Origin: Leptospira sp. WS92.C1
GTDB lineage: Bacteria; Spirochaetota; Leptospiria; Leptospirales; Leptospiraceae
DNA: 64,000 nucleotides
NCBI RefSeq assembly: GCF_040833975.1
Contig: NZ_CP162130.1
Location: 3,246,001-3,310,000, forward strand
Direction: 5' to 3'
In this document: positions 1 through 9,728 of the stretch, one piece after another
Layout of the letters: the number at the start of each line of letters is the position of its first letter
Numbering within the stretch: the first letter of the stretch is position 1
Notes under the pieces: generated by a model
The model's database searches: none
Told to the model about the DNA's origin: nothing
Seen by the model: only the letters and a program-made list of their open reading frames with translations
Translations under genes and position numbers: made by a program

Positions 1-38
1 AAAATAAATGTTTTTCTTTTCTAATTTAGAAACCGGTT

Positions 39-590
39 TTACGGCTCTACCCCTCCGACTCCTCGACAATATACTTCAGTCCAACCAACGATACTATTGC
101 GAACAGATATTTCCGGAGTTGCACCGACAATACACGTGGGGGGCGTGTCCATATAGCTTGTCTTACCGCCAGGAGCCGTATATATGACCCTACATTGTGT
201 CATATAGCCCCAACCAGGTGCAGGCGGATTCGTCATACAGGGATTGAGGTTAACCAGTTGGCATAAAACTTGACAGCTTGCCTGCCCACCTTCCGGACTA
301 TTTTCCTGAGTAGATTGCGATTGAACATTCTGAAACATTTCTTTCGTTATAGCTACTTGTACTCCATCAGCTGCCTTCTGATTTTCAACAGATTCTTTTG
401 ACGGTAACAGCAGTGTGCCCTGAGCCGGAACTTGCAACTGTGCCGAATTTGTTTCGGATAATGCGAGCAACGTATTCACCTCCGCAAGTGAATCCTTCGA
501 ATTATCTACACCTGGGTTTCCTCCGCAGACAGCGACAAAAAATCCTAATGAAATCGTTATGAAAACGATTTTCCATCTCTTCATCATCAT
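39..590 (-). CDS. Cys-rich putative lipoprotein, unknown function
   Basis: The protein has 183 residues. It opens with a basic Met-rich start and a hydrophobic stretch ending in VAVCGG, a plausible relaxed spirochaetal lipobox with acylated Cys about residue 22. The C-terminal third holds five or six further cysteines (SCQVLCQ, NPCMTN, TQCRV, PTCIV, VYCRG), which suggests a disulfide-stabilised periplasmic or surface domain. The start is the first of three consecutive ATGs, preceded by GGAG about nine bases upstream. The family is not recognised. The DNA upstream is very AT-rich. Export is likely; the function is unknown. Confidence 0.7.
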   Translation of the reverse strand: MMMKRWKIVFITISLGFFVAVCGGNPGVDNSKDSLAEVNTLLALSETNSAQLQVPAQGTLLLPSKESVENQKAADGVQVAITKEMFQNVQSQSTQENSPEGGQASCQVLCQLVNLNPCMTNPPAPGWGYMTQCRVIYTAPGGKTSYMDTPPTCIVGATPEISVRNSIVGWTEVYCRGVGGVEP

Positions 591-1493
591 ATTTTTTCAC
601 TCCAACTCTTAAATGTATAAGAAAATATGATTATGTTCGTATCCCAGACAATCATTTTTTAAAAATAAATAATACACAACTATTATTATATACTATTATC
701 AATGTATACTGAATAATTTAAAATAATAATAATTTATTTCCTAATTAATACAATTCGTTTCGACTAACACGTGTTTCATTCCAATTTGTCAATTCCACTT
801 GGATATGATATTTGGAAAATTGGAATATAACAAAAGAAACAAGGAATGAAATCAGTTGATATCTTTTATTTAAAACATATCATCAATAAAAAGTAATCTC
901 TATAAAATCGTAATTTTATATTTGATAATAGACGAATACAAGAACGGAAATGTCCCTTCAAAGCGATTCAAGAAGATCTCTTCTTTTAAAGAATCATTGC
1001 TTCAAATTCTACATAATTAAAAAGAATAAAAAAGACAGAGGAAACTTACGTTCCACAAATCGAGAACGCCATGCTTACTTTCTTGCCACGTTGATAGGCA
1101 AAAACTTTTTATATATCGCACTTGGAATGATAGAGGCTAACTCTGGGAATAGCGAAAGAATTGAATTTCTCAAAGTAAAATACAGCTTGTTTACCATCGC
1201 AATTTAACAAATACGAGAAATGCCGGATAGAGCCGCGATCTTCGAGCTAAATCAATAATATTATTCTTGAAATTCGCAATGCCGTCCGCCTACTTTCGCG
1301 AATTGTAAACACTTCCGTAGAGCTTGGTCAAAGATCAAATCTCTTGTAAATCTTGTATTTCGCCATTTGCTGCTTTGTATTTACATACAAAGCAGCATTT
1401 CAAATTCATTTCGAAGGTTATGGCGAATCCTTGATCCATGTTAACGGCAAAGCAAGGACCCCGCTTTCATTCCGTTAAAATTTACAAAGTTTT
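591..1493. other. Non-coding, AT-rich interval
   Basis: About 900 bases with no convincing gene. Positions 650-745 are almost pure A/T and would be the upstream region of the minus-strand lipoprotein. An 85-codon plus-strand frame (950-1207) lacks a ribosome site and a recognisable product. A perfect hairpin at 1369-1396 is listed separately. Confidence 0.6.
1369..1396. repeat. Perfect 12-bp inverted repeat (hairpin)
   Basis: GCTGCTTTGTAT and its exact reverse complement flank a TTAC loop. It lies about 100 bases downstream of the minus-strand DUF4476 gene. No T-run follows on either strand, so it is not a classical intrinsic terminator. It could be a 3'-end RNA stabiliser or a protein-binding palindrome. 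Confidence 0.7.
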
Positions 1494-1937
1494 TTATTGT
1501 TGGATATATTCCGTGTAACAATAACGCCCAGGGCCCGATCCCCAACAAACGGTTCGTTTGGTCATTCGAGGCGGCTTTGGAAGAGCCGATTCAATTCCAT
1601 CTAATTGTCTTGCCGCAATTTTTTTATCAGAATCGAATGAAAAACGTTCTACGATCACATATGCGTTTTCGGGATCCTCAATTCGATTTCTGAGAATTCC
1701 AAGAGCCTTTATCTTATCCGGTGAAAAGTTAAAAAGATCCATCAACTCAGCGACTTGTTCCGCCGTAAAAGTGGACCGAGAAGCCTGTGATCTCAAAACG
1801 GATAACCTTTGATCCATGAAACCCTCTCGTTCTATACGTTCTTTAAGATTGTCAAAACCATCTTGTCCAAGTGCATCCACGGAAAAACATGCGACTACCA
1901 AGACAGCCATCACCACCATACGATATAAAAAATTCAT
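1494..1937 (-). CDS. Exported DUF4476-like protein
   Basis: The start is the ATG giving MNFLYRM, which has GGAGAG just upstream. A longer reading frame to 2009 would overlap the next gene and has no such site. The 147-residue product has a signal peptide ending near VDALGQ. Its body resembles the DUF4476 family: helical segments around FNFSPDKIKALGILRN and DPENAYVIVERFSFDSD, a motif family common in Bacteroidetes and spirochaetes. Two late cysteines lie in the short C-terminal tail. It is probably periplasmic. It follows another small exported protein on the same strand at a 49-base gap, so the two may be co-transcribed. No enzymatic role can be assigned. Confidence 0.7.
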   Translation of the reverse strand: MNFLYRMVVMAVLVVACFSVDALGQDGFDNLKERIEREGFMDQRLSVLRSQASRSTFTAEQVAELMDLFNFSPDKIKALGILRNRIEDPENAYVIVERFSFDSDKKIAARQLDGIESALPKPPRMTKRTVCWGSGPGRYCYTEYIQQ

Positions 1938-1986
1938 CCGAACTCTCCTATAATTTTTTAAACGAATCAATCCAAAACACAGACAG

Positions 1987-2244
1987 TTACTCGACTGTAA
2001 CTGCCCCATTTTGAATCACAATCTTATCGCTTCCTGCAGCCTGAAATCTTCCAATACCTGAAATATAAACGGAACATTCACCGCAAATACTACTTAGCTG
2101 TTTACCCGGATTGATAATCTCCTCGTGCTTCGTTCCGGCGTCATCATACTGAATTCTATAAGGCTTTTTGTCCTTATTCACAATGTCCACCGCAAAAATC
2201 GAAGTAGATGCTATCAATAGAACTCCCAAAAGTATTCTTTTCAT
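1987..2244 (-). CDS. Small exported protein, unknown
   Basis: An 85-residue protein with a clean signal peptide (MKRILLGVLLIASTSIFA) and a mature part of about 65 residues. The mature part is mostly predicted beta strand and has one CGEC pair that could form a disulfide. GAGGAG lies eight bases before the ATG. It sits immediately upstream of the DUF4476-like gene in the same direction. Family not recognised; periplasmic location is inferred. Confidence 0.65.
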   Translation of the reverse strand: MKRILLGVLLIASTSIFAVDIVNKDKKPYRIQYDDAGTKHEEIINPGKQLSSICGECSVYISGIGRFQAAGSDKIVIQNGAVTVE

Positions 2245-3360
2245 TTCGTCAACTCCTCAATAATTTTTTGACTAAAAGAATAATATTAATTTGAACAGTC
2301 AAGATTTTTGCTTTCACTTTCTCCGAGAAATAATACTGAATTATATACTGAGACTCCCCGATTCAACCAAAAAACGATTTTTTACAACTCTACAAACACA
2401 ATGGAGCGGGACTCAACTCGACTCATTGATTTTCCTCATCGGGCAAAACAATCTAATTATAATTACGGAATATTCTAAAAAACTAATTTTTCTATTATAA
2501 AAAAGATTCGCTCCGATCATTCCCAAAAAGTATCGAACGAAGCAAAGATACAAAACCAAATTGCGAAGATCCGTTTGTTATTTCATCTTTTCCAATCCCC
2601 CGCTTGATTCCCGCAACCTTGAACGATCCCCTATCTAAAATTACTTTCCCAAAAACCCGTTCCATCAAGCTCAAAGAGCGTTTTCAATGAGAATCCCGAT
2701 CCCCAAAGCAGAAAATTCTTTATTAAAACGACAGAAAAGAGTGATTGAGGTTTTATCTATCCGACCTTCAAACCGACCACCAAGCCATTCCCATGGAAGA
2801 ATTTGGCTTTCTCCGTATTTTTTCGAATGTTTTCGCGCATCTTAAAAGGAATTTCTTGCGATAAAAACTCGACTTAAAAAAACACAAAGTTATCGGCGAA
2901 AAGATGCCACTTCGACTGAATCCAGTCAAAAATTTCTAAAAATAACATATTAAGAATTTAAAACTGCTGAATTTTATAGGATTATAGAAACAATTCTTTC
3001 TAATTTGATTTTTTTTTTACAAAGCTTTTATAATACGAAACATTTTAAACAAAAAAGCAAATTGAAAAATTAAACCGCATTTAGACCCATGTTGATATTG
3101 AGATTTGCTCAAGATCGAACCATAAGCTAAAAAGATGAAATTTACGGACGAGCCTAAACGGAGATTTCCGTTTAAAAAAGTGAAAAAGCTGTAAGATTCT
3201 GTTCCATCAAACGTTTTTTTGACACTGCGATACAGTTGTTCGTGTCATGAGTGAGATGTTGAATTTCTCGGAATCACACGCAGAGCGGTGTGCCGGATTC
3301 AGGAAATAAAACGCTGAAGTTTTATGGGCAGATTCTTATAAAATTAATAAAAATTAGAAG
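2245..3360. other. Long intergenic region including a duplicated block
   Basis: No convincing gene. A 69-codon plus-strand frame at 2291-2500 has neither ribosome site nor recognisable sequence. Roughly 3019-3130 closely matches 4622-4733, and the last 40 bases before the 7TM gene match those before its paralog. The interval is therefore partly a duplicated upstream region. Confidence 0.6.
3019..3130 (+). repeat. Direct repeat copy 1, upstream of 7TM gene
   Basis: This stretch is near-identical to 4622-4733. Shared words include tacgaaacatt, aaaaagcaaattgaaaaatt and gtttgctcaaga/ataagctaaa. It is best explained as part of the tandem duplication that produced the two 7TM paralogs. Confidence 0.75.
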
Positions 3361-4272
3361 ATGAATATGAATCTAAACATGTTATTTACCATGTTCGCAG
3401 GAATACTCCATTTTTTCTTTGGAGTATATGTTTTCAGACTCAAACCCAGACAAAAAGCGCAAAAGATCTTTTTTTTGTTGAGTTTGCTTTTATCGTTATG
3501 GCTGTTCATACAGGCATTTAGAGGGTTGTTACCTCCGGAATATCGAAACCTTGCCCTGAATTTGAACTTCCTTCCGATGTGTTTTTTACCGGTCGTTCTC
3601 TATCTTTTATTTTCTACGATAGAAGATATCAAAAAGAAAACCCCTCTTTGGATTTCCGCAATCGGCGTTATCGGACTTGCCTATTTCACGTATGCATGTA
3701 TATTCCAAAAAATGGCGAGCTTAGAAGATCCAGTATCTTTCGGTTATGAATTTAATTTAAATCATCACCTGCTCGTTTTATATTCACTTTTTTGGCTTAT
3801 CCTAACCGTTCCTTCACTGATGAAAAAAATGCTTATCAAAAGAGGTGATTTTAAAGTCAGACTTTTCCTGATATTGGTCGGTGCGTTTTTAGCAGTACCG
3901 GGAACAATCGTATTTTCATACATTCTTCCGTTTCTCGGAATATACAAAGCGTATCTCTCTTCCATCGGACTCGCAATCGGTTCGATCCTATGGGCCGTCG
4001 CAATTTTGCATTACGACGCTTTTAAGATCAAAGCCGGAGTCATCGAAGGTGCGGATATGTCTTTGATCAATAGAGCGGCTTCGGGAGGTTTTTTAAAACT
4101 AATGGAAAAATTGGATCCGATGCGATTTATACAAAAAAGTTCAAAGGCAAAAGCCGAACTTACAAAACAAATTTTAATTCAGGACTACAATCTCGCTTCC
4201 AACACCGGAGAATTTTCCGTGGAAAAAAGAGCGAAAATGTTATCTCAAAAATTCGGGAAGTATTTTCGGTAG
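3361..4272 (+). CDS. 7TM membrane protein, paralog A
   Basis: A 303-residue multi-pass protein with about seven hydrophobic segments over residues 1-225, then a soluble tail of about 75 residues rich in Lys/Ala (motif LMEKLDPMRF...KSSKAKAELTK). The membrane part resembles the 7TM sensing region found at the N-terminus of some histidine kinases, but no kinase domain follows. It may be a sensor that signals through a partner, or the tail may be the effector. AGAAG precedes the ATG. The next gene is its close paralog (303 residues, tail almost identical). The paralogs differ most in loops and middle helices, suggesting different ligands. Function is inferred only. Confidence 0.7.
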   Translation: MNMNLNMLFTMFAGILHFFFGVYVFRLKPRQKAQKIFFLLSLLLSLWLFIQAFRGLLPPEYRNLALNLNFLPMCFLPVVLYLLFSTIEDIKKKTPLWISAIGVIGLAYFTYACIFQKMASLEDPVSFGYEFNLNHHLLVLYSLFWLILTVPSLMKKMLIKRGDFKVRLFLILVGAFLAVPGTIVFSYILPFLGIYKAYLSSIGLAIGSILWAVAILHYDAFKIKAGVIEGADMSLINRAASGGFLKLMEKLDPMRFIQKSSKAKAELTKQILIQDYNLASNTGEFSVEKRAKMLSQKFGKYFR

Positions 4273-4873
4273 TCTTTTTTCGCATCAGACAACTTTGCCT
4301 CTGTTTCGAAATTACAAATCTTTCTCGTTGGAGAGGACGAACTGAGGCTGTTCACCAGGATACGCATGTTCGTTCTCAATCCTGCTTTGCTTCCTTACGA
4401 TAAAGAAATCTCACCTGGATTCCCTTTTGGATCCCAATCGTCAATCTTGAGGAATTCTTTCTGATCCGATTTAGCAAAAAGTAATTGCACAATATTGTCG
4501 CAATAATGTTATTTATTTTAAACGGAATTTAAATAATTCTAAAATAACACGAAGTTAATTTTATATCGATTGAATTTGAAAAATTTCAGAAACAAACCGA
4601 GCCAATTTGAAATTTTTTTTTCAAAGGTTTTTTAGTACGAAACATTTGAAACGAAAAAGCAAATTGAAAAATTAAACCATATTTGAACCCATTGTAGTTA
4701 CCGAGGTTTGCTCAAGAGGAAATATAAGCTAAATTTACAAGCTTGCCACCGAGTTTTTTTTTGGAAATGGCATTCCGGATTTCTCGGATCGATTCGTGTT
4801 AGAGTCAGGCAGGGAAGAATTAGACCAAAATTTTTCTGAGACAGATTCTTATAAAACCAATGTATATTAGAAG
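4273..4873. other. Intergenic region between paralogs
   Basis: Holds the second copy of the upstream repeat (4622-4733). On the minus strand it has a short open stretch (4395-4508) of about 37 codons with protein-like composition but no start; it may be a gene remnant. Nothing else was recognised. Confidence 0.5.
4622..4733 (+). repeat. Direct repeat copy 2, upstream of second 7TM gene
   Basis: Counterpart of 3019-3130. The spacing between copies (about 1.6 kb) matches one duplication unit containing the upstream region plus the 7TM gene. Confidence 0.75.
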
Positions 4874-5785
4874 ATGATTATGAATCTAAACATGTTATTT
4901 CCGATATCCGCAGGGATGCTCCATTTTCTCTTTGGAGTTTATGTTTTTAGATTAAAACCCAGACAAAAACCACAAACGACATTTTTCATTTTAAGTTTAC
5001 TTTTGGCTCTATGGTTGATTATCCAGGCGTTTAGAGGATTATTACCCCCCGAATATCGAAACCTTGCTCTGAATATAACCTTTCTTCCGATTGCCTACTC
5101 ACCGTTTACATTATACATTCTTTGCAAACAATTGGAACGATCCGAAAAAGGGATTCCCTTATGGGCTTATCTAGTCGCATTGATTGGACAGACTTACATT
5201 ACTCTCACTTGTTTATTCCAAGAGATGGCAACTTTAAAAAACCATGAAAGTTTTGTTTTTGATTTAAATCTCAACTATCACTTCCTAGTTTTTTATTTAG
5301 TTTTTTGGATGTGTATGGCAATCTATGCGGTTGCCAGAACTATGCTCGTTCGAAGAGGCGATTTTAAGGTCAGATTATTTTTAGTATTGCTCGGAGCCGT
5401 GTTAGCCCTTCCGCTCACAACATTGTTCGTTTATTTTCTACCTCTTCTTGGAATTTACAAACCTTCGCTTTCTTCGATAGGACTTATCATTTCCTCTATT
5501 TTATGGGCGGTTGCAATTTTACATTACGATGCTTTTGAAATCAAAGCCGAGGTGCTCAAGGGAAAAGAACTACCTTTGATCCATAGGGTCGCTTCCGGAG
5601 GTTTTTTGAAACTTATGGAAAAATTAGATCCAATGCGATTTGTGCAAAAAAGCTCAAAAGCAAAAGCCGAGATTACAAAAGAAATTTTGATTCAGGATTA
5701 CAATCTCACCGCAAATACCGGCGAATTATCGGTCGAAAAAAGAGCGCAAATACTTTCTAAAAAATTCGGAAAGTATTTTCGATAA
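4874..5785 (+). CDS. 7TM membrane protein, paralog B
   Basis: A 303-residue paralog of the preceding plus-strand gene, equal in length and alignable end to end without obvious gaps. The conserved parts are the N-terminal helix with FRLKPRQK, the segment IQAFRGLLPPEYRNLAL, the RRGDFKVRLFL loop and the soluble tail. Loop regions around residues 80-150 are clearly diverged. It is predicted to sit in the inner membrane. No catalytic domain is visible. It ends ten bases before the convergent XRE regulator gene. Role is probably sensory; this rests only on topology. Confidence 0.7.
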   Translation: MIMNLNMLFPISAGMLHFLFGVYVFRLKPRQKPQTTFFILSLLLALWLIIQAFRGLLPPEYRNLALNITFLPIAYSPFTLYILCKQLERSEKGIPLWAYLVALIGQTYITLTCLFQEMATLKNHESFVFDLNLNYHFLVFYLVFWMCMAIYAVARTMLVRRGDFKVRLFLVLLGAVLALPLTTLFVYFLPLLGIYKPSLSSIGLIISSILWAVAILHYDAFEIKAEVLKGKELPLIHRVASGGFLKLMEKLDPMRFVQKSSKAKAEITKEILIQDYNLTANTGELSVEKRAQILSKKFGKYFR

Positions 5786-5794
5786 AACTAAGCG

Positions 5795-6232
5795 CTATTT
5801 ATTCTTTGAGATCGCTTGAATCATTTGATAAACAAGGTTTCTCATTTCAGGCGGAACATTTTTATAGAAAGAGATAAACATCTCCTCCACCTTATCATTG
5901 GAAATTTTATTCCAAAGAAAGTCTCGCTTTTTCATCTTTTCAACGGTCTCAGAACTCTCTTCGGATGCTACGTTGACTTCGGGATGTCCTTTTCCTTTTG
6001 TTAGCCAAAGACCAGAGATATGATGACTAAACTCGATCTCAGCGGCGATTTTATCCAGCAATGGACGTTTATCATTACAGATATAGCTGATATAATTCTG
6101 CGACTTGCCGATCGAGATCGCAAAATCTTCGTCGTTCATCGCTAATATATTCTTAATCGCGTACCGAAGCCTTTTTCCAGGCGTGGAAAAATCGATATTT
6201 TCTAATGGAATTGTGATTATTTTATTTGACAT
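5795..6232 (-). CDS. XRE/CI-type DNA-binding regulator
   Basis: A 145-residue protein. Residues about 20-75 form a helix-turn-helix of the Cro/CI type (FAISIGKSQNYISYICNDK as the recognition region), followed by SGLWLTKGKG, a segment typical of phage-repressor-like regulators. The C-terminal 60 residues are helical and probably mediate dimerisation. The start has no strong ribosome site. A 20-base palindrome-like site lies just upstream (6241-6260) and could be its own operator. It converges on the second 7TM gene. It could be a relic of a mobile element, but no phage genes are nearby. Confidence 0.75.
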   Translation of the reverse strand: MSNKIITIPLENIDFSTPGKRLRYAIKNILAMNDEDFAISIGKSQNYISYICNDKRPLLDKIAAEIEFSHHISGLWLTKGKGHPEVNVASEESSETVEKMKKRDFLWNKISNDKVEEMFISFYKNVPPEMRNLVYQMIQAISKNK

Positions 6233-6576
6233 ATATCACAAATTGACTAAATGTTCAATTAGTATGTATTTACCTGATTCAAGAGAAAAATTTGGTTCAC
6301 TGTCTTTTTATTACAATCTTAAAAAGAAATTTATAAAAAGAAACGATGATTTTTTTCATTGAATCAAAATACAGAATCATTTTTGAATCTCTAAAACTTT
6401 TTTATCAAAGGTTTTGGGGATTCGCATCAAAGTGTAATTGTATCGATATACACTCTGACAATTGAAATCAATCGTTTTTCATAAAAAGATCCATAATAGT
6501 TTTAGAGAATCGTATACAAAAATGAAAGAAACGGCGCGTTAGATTCCCATTGAGTATCAATTAGGAGATTGCAAAT
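6233..6576. other. Divergent intergenic region
   Basis: Separates the XRE regulator (minus) from a coiled-coil gene (plus). Apart from the palindrome next to the regulator start, nothing was recognised. It is AT-rich and would hold both promoters. Confidence 0.5.
6241..6260. promoter_or_regulatory. Putative operator palindrome
   Basis: AATTGA and TCAATT flank eight bases, placed 9-28 bases upstream of the XRE start codon. Position and symmetry fit an autoregulatory operator. Binding is inferred. Confidence 0.4.
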
Positions 6577-6909
6577 ATGCTAAAATGGAATTATGATCAC
6601 GAACTCGAATACTTTTTAGATTCGATGCCCGAACTAAAAAACAAAATCAGAAACGCATCTTCGTGGAGACAAAAAAAAGAAAAACCTCCCAAAGAATTGA
6701 GATTGGAAATTTTTTTAGGAATCTTGATTCTGAAAAAGAAAATTCTCAAAAAACGTTATCAATGGACCCAAAGCGAATTGAGGAATCTTTTCTCGGAAAA
6801 AATCACCTTACAAAGCAAACTCATTGAAAAACAAATTCAACTTGAAATCATCGAAAAAGAAAATAGGGGTATGAAAAACGAATTGGAACGATTGAAACTC
6901 AATCAATAA
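6577..6909 (+). CDS. Small basic coiled-coil protein
   Basis: A 110-residue cytoplasmic protein. The first 60 residues are basic (EYFLDSMPELKNKIRN..., several KK/KKK runs). The last 45 form a heptad-like coiled coil (KQIQLEIIEKENRGMKNEL). A good ribosome site, TAGGAGA, lies eight bases before the ATG, which supports translation. The family is not recognised. The divergent neighbour is the XRE regulator. It may be a structural or nucleic-acid-binding small protein, but nothing proves either. Confidence 0.55.
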   Translation: MLKWNYDHELEYFLDSMPELKNKIRNASSWRQKKEKPPKELRLEIFLGILILKKKILKKRYQWTQSELRNLFSEKITLQSKLIEKQIQLEIIEKENRGMKNELERLKLNQ

Positions 6910-6959
6910 AATCTTATGGACTCGAGTGGCTCTTTTAGAATCAGATCCTGTTTGACATA

Positions 6960-8444
6960 TTAAAGATCCTGAATGATCAAATCCATAATCCGGATAAAAA
7001 CCTTGCGAATGTCTTCCCGAGCCTCTTCGGAGGGCAAAACCTTATGATTCCAGATCTTGAGACCAAAACGAATAAAAAAATTGTCCAGAAGTTCGGATTC
7101 CACATGAGTTTTCATCAAAGTCCTTCCACCTTCCCTGTTCCATGATAGAGTCATCTTGGTTCCCTTTTCCGCGTTTGCGTGAACCAGGGTCTCCGTAAAC
7201 TCATGGATGATCGATTCCAGATTTCCGGGAATGACCAAATTGATCGCCCACGCCGGAATTACATAAGAAAATCCGCCGGAAACTTCGAACTTTTCGATTC
7301 TATTGACTTGAAACAAAAGCGATCCACTGTCCGGATGATTTACAAAAACCCCTGATATTAGAATTTCCGGATTTTCCAATAATAAACCGTAGAGATTCGC
7401 TTCCAAAGAAACCCGAATCTGAAACGGAAAATGATTGAGAGATGCGATTGAAAAAGAATCCTCCGGAAACAGATTGCCTTTCGAATCGTAAGGAAGAATT
7501 TTCCCTTGTTTCGTTACAAACTTAACGGATATATCCGGCGTTTTGGATTGGAAACGAATTTCAGTTAAAGTTTTTCCCTTTGAATTTTCAATTTTAACCT
7601 TTAACCAACCCAAATATTTGATCGTATCCAAATAATCGCCCAACTCTTCATAGTCGTCTGCTACATTTCTGGATAACGAACCTTTGAAGTTGAACTGAGT
7701 GATCGCAGATTCCCCTTTGGGTTCTTTTTCCTCCGAAAGCACGAGAAGAGATTCCAAAACGAAATAATAATTTAAAAATTTTCCAAGATCCGGAAAGGAT
7801 TTGGAAAGGTCGTTTAACACCTTTCTCGCTTCGGGGTAATTTACTTTTTTAAAAATCGCGGTAGCAGGCGCGTTGATTTGTTTTACATTCTGCGGATCTA
7901 AAAATTTTAAAGAAGTTTCCATCGCCATAACGGCGTGTTTGTGCGTAAACGGCCCCAAATGTGTGATCAGGTCCAAATTGCCGGAATACGAAGTTTCGCC
8001 ATAAAGAGCATAAAGAGGTTTTGGATTGTGTTTCAAATCGAACTGAGCGCTAAAATCGCCAAAGGAAGAAAGCGAAACATTACCCACCCCTTTTTCCTCG
8101 AGATGGATCTTATAACCTCCCGAGGAAAATTTTCCTCGATACTTCACTCGGTGAGTTCCATCTTCCGTTTTTTGTAGAAATTCGGAATGATAGAGCTTTT
8201 TCAATTCAAACTTTTCCAAAGATGCTTCGATATATTTATGAAATTCCAACGCCCTTCCGTCGTATTGAACCTTCTTAGCCGCTCCCTTTAAAAAACCGAG
8301 AAACTGTTTTGAAATCGCCCGTCCGTCCGGACCGATCGAATGGGGAATGTCTTTAAGAGAAAGCGCCCCCAAAATCGGAAATACAAAAAGAATAAATACA
8401 AGAACTGTATTTAGAAAAATAAGTTTTCGAACCGAAACCTTCAC
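6960..8444 (-). CDS. Large anchored hypothetical protein
   Basis: About 494 residues from the GTG start (MKVSVRKL), which has AAGGTGG just upstream; a TTG eight codons earlier is the weaker choice. One N-terminal hydrophobic segment acts as signal anchor or signal peptide. The remainder is soluble, alternating beta strands with short helices. It includes amphipathic beta stretches such as YKIHLEEKGVGNVSLSSFG and FDLKHNPKPLYALYGETSY. No enzyme motif is visible. The large all-beta character suggests a periplasmic or envelope protein. It is convergent with the coiled-coil gene (50-base gap). The family is not recognised. Confidence 0.65.
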   Translation of the reverse strand: MKVSVRKLIFLNTVLVFILFVFPILGALSLKDIPHSIGPDGRAISKQFLGFLKGAAKKVQYDGRALEFHKYIEASLEKFELKKLYHSEFLQKTEDGTHRVKYRGKFSSGGYKIHLEEKGVGNVSLSSFGDFSAQFDLKHNPKPLYALYGETSYSGNLDLITHLGPFTHKHAVMAMETSLKFLDPQNVKQINAPATAIFKKVNYPEARKVLNDLSKSFPDLGKFLNYYFVLESLLVLSEEKEPKGESAITQFNFKGSLSRNVADDYEELGDYLDTIKYLGWLKVKIENSKGKTLTEIRFQSKTPDISVKFVTKQGKILPYDSKGNLFPEDSFSIASLNHFPFQIRVSLEANLYGLLLENPEILISGVFVNHPDSGSLLFQVNRIEKFEVSGGFSYVIPAWAINLVIPGNLESIIHEFTETLVHANAEKGTKMTLSWNREGGRTLMKTHVESELLDNFFIRFGLKIWNHKVLPSEEAREDIRKVFIRIMDLIIQDL

Positions 8445-8696
8445 CTCAGCCACCTTTTTATATAACAATCAATATCTATTACAGAAGAATTCTCCCTACT
8501 CTAAATTCATTTTTTTTAAAAGCAATATTTTTCATAGCGGTCGTTACAGTAAAAACGGGATCTCACCGACGTCTTTTTTCAGAAAGTGGGGAGTTCCCAC
8601 AATTGAATCCGGTAAAATATGTCGGCCCGTCCGAAAAATGATGCGCGCAATTCAAAACGTTTCGGCCGCAACTGAAACGATCCGATTTTTGGGTCT

Positions 8697-9728
8697 TCAG
8701 GGCTCGATGATAAATCGAATCGGATTCCCCTTTCTTTCATCCAATGCCTCCAAACATTCATTCAATTCTTCTAATGAATGGTGGGAAGTGATCGAATGTG
8801 TGAGATTGATTTTTCCTTTGAGATAGAGATCAATCAGTTCGGGAATCGCCCTTCGATCCGACCCGTAAGATCCGGATACGGAAATCATCTTTTCGATCAG
8901 TATAAAAGGAATCTGAAATTTCAAAGGTTGTCTTCCGATTCCTACGAGTACCATTTTTCCGCCGGGATTCATCGCACGAAGAGATTCTTCGATATTGGAC
9001 ATGTATCCCGAAAAGTCCGCGAGAAGATCGATTCCTTTACTGACTTCTTTTAACGCCTTTCCCGGATTGCGAACCTCCTTTAAATTGATCACTTCGTCCG
9101 CTCCGTATTTGAGAGCGTTTTCCAGAGGTCCCTTATCGACGTCTAACGCGATTACCTTTCCACTGGTAAGCGCTCTTGCGACCGCAACTCCATGAATTCC
9201 CAAACCACCACATCCGAAAATGGCAACCGTATCCCCGTCTTGAATGTTTCCTCTGTATCGGATCGCGTGATACGGAGTAGAAACGGCGTCCGCTAAAATG
9301 GCTCCTTGATCAAAAGGAATCGCATCGGGAAGAGAATACAAATAACGTTCCTCTACGATATTGTATTCCGCAAAACTTCCGTCCCGATCAAACCCGAATA
9401 CTCCGAGTTCTTTACATAAATTTTCGTGGCCCGCCTTACAATACGCACAAGCTCCGCAGGAAGTTCCCGCCGCGATAACAACTCGGTCCCCTTTTTTAAA
9501 ACGACTTACATTCTCCCCTACCTCTTCGATCACACCCGAAGATTCGTGACCCGGAACTCTCGGAAAATGTTTGCACTTCAACGTACCGTGAATCACAAGA
9601 TGAACGTCGGAGCCGCAAATTCCACAGGCTTTGATTTTTACTTTTACCTGCCCCGTGCCGACTTGGGGAGTGGCGACTTCTCTGATCTCTAAACTTTTTT
9701 TTCCGGATTCTAAAACTGCGGCCTTCAT
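8697..9728 (-). CDS. Zinc-dependent alcohol dehydrogenase (MDR family)
   Basis: A 343-residue medium-chain dehydrogenase that oxidises or reduces an alcohol/polyol with NAD(P). Catalytic zinc ligands are visible as C38 (GICGSD) and H61-E62 (PGHES). The structural zinc site is C91, C94, C97 and C105. The Rossmann glycine motif GCGGLG lies near residue 175. The start MKAAVLES has GGGAGA upstream; an extension to 9755 is unlikely. The substrate cannot be read from sequence; sorbitol/threonine-DH-like members share this layout. It stands alone, divergent from a thioesterase gene. Confidence 0.9.
   Translation of the reverse strand: MKAAVLESGKKSLEIREVATPQVGTGQVKVKIKACGICGSDVHLVIHGTLKCKHFPRVPGHESSGVIEEVGENVSRFKKGDRVVIAAGTSCGACAYCKAGHENLCKELGVFGFDRDGSFAEYNIVEERYLYSLPDAIPFDQGAILADAVSTPYHAIRYRGNIQDGDTVAIFGCGGLGIHGVAVARALTSGKVIALDVDKGPLENALKYGADEVINLKEVRNPGKALKEVSKGIDLLADFSGYMSNIEESLRAMNPGGKMVLVGIGRQPLKFQIPFILIEKMISVSGSYGSDRRAIPELIDLYLKGKINLTHSITSHHSLEELNECLEALDERKGNPIRFIIEP

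Noticed and set aside
950..1207. 85-codon plus-strand frame in AT-rich DNA
   Set aside because: No ribosome site, no family, non-coding composition.
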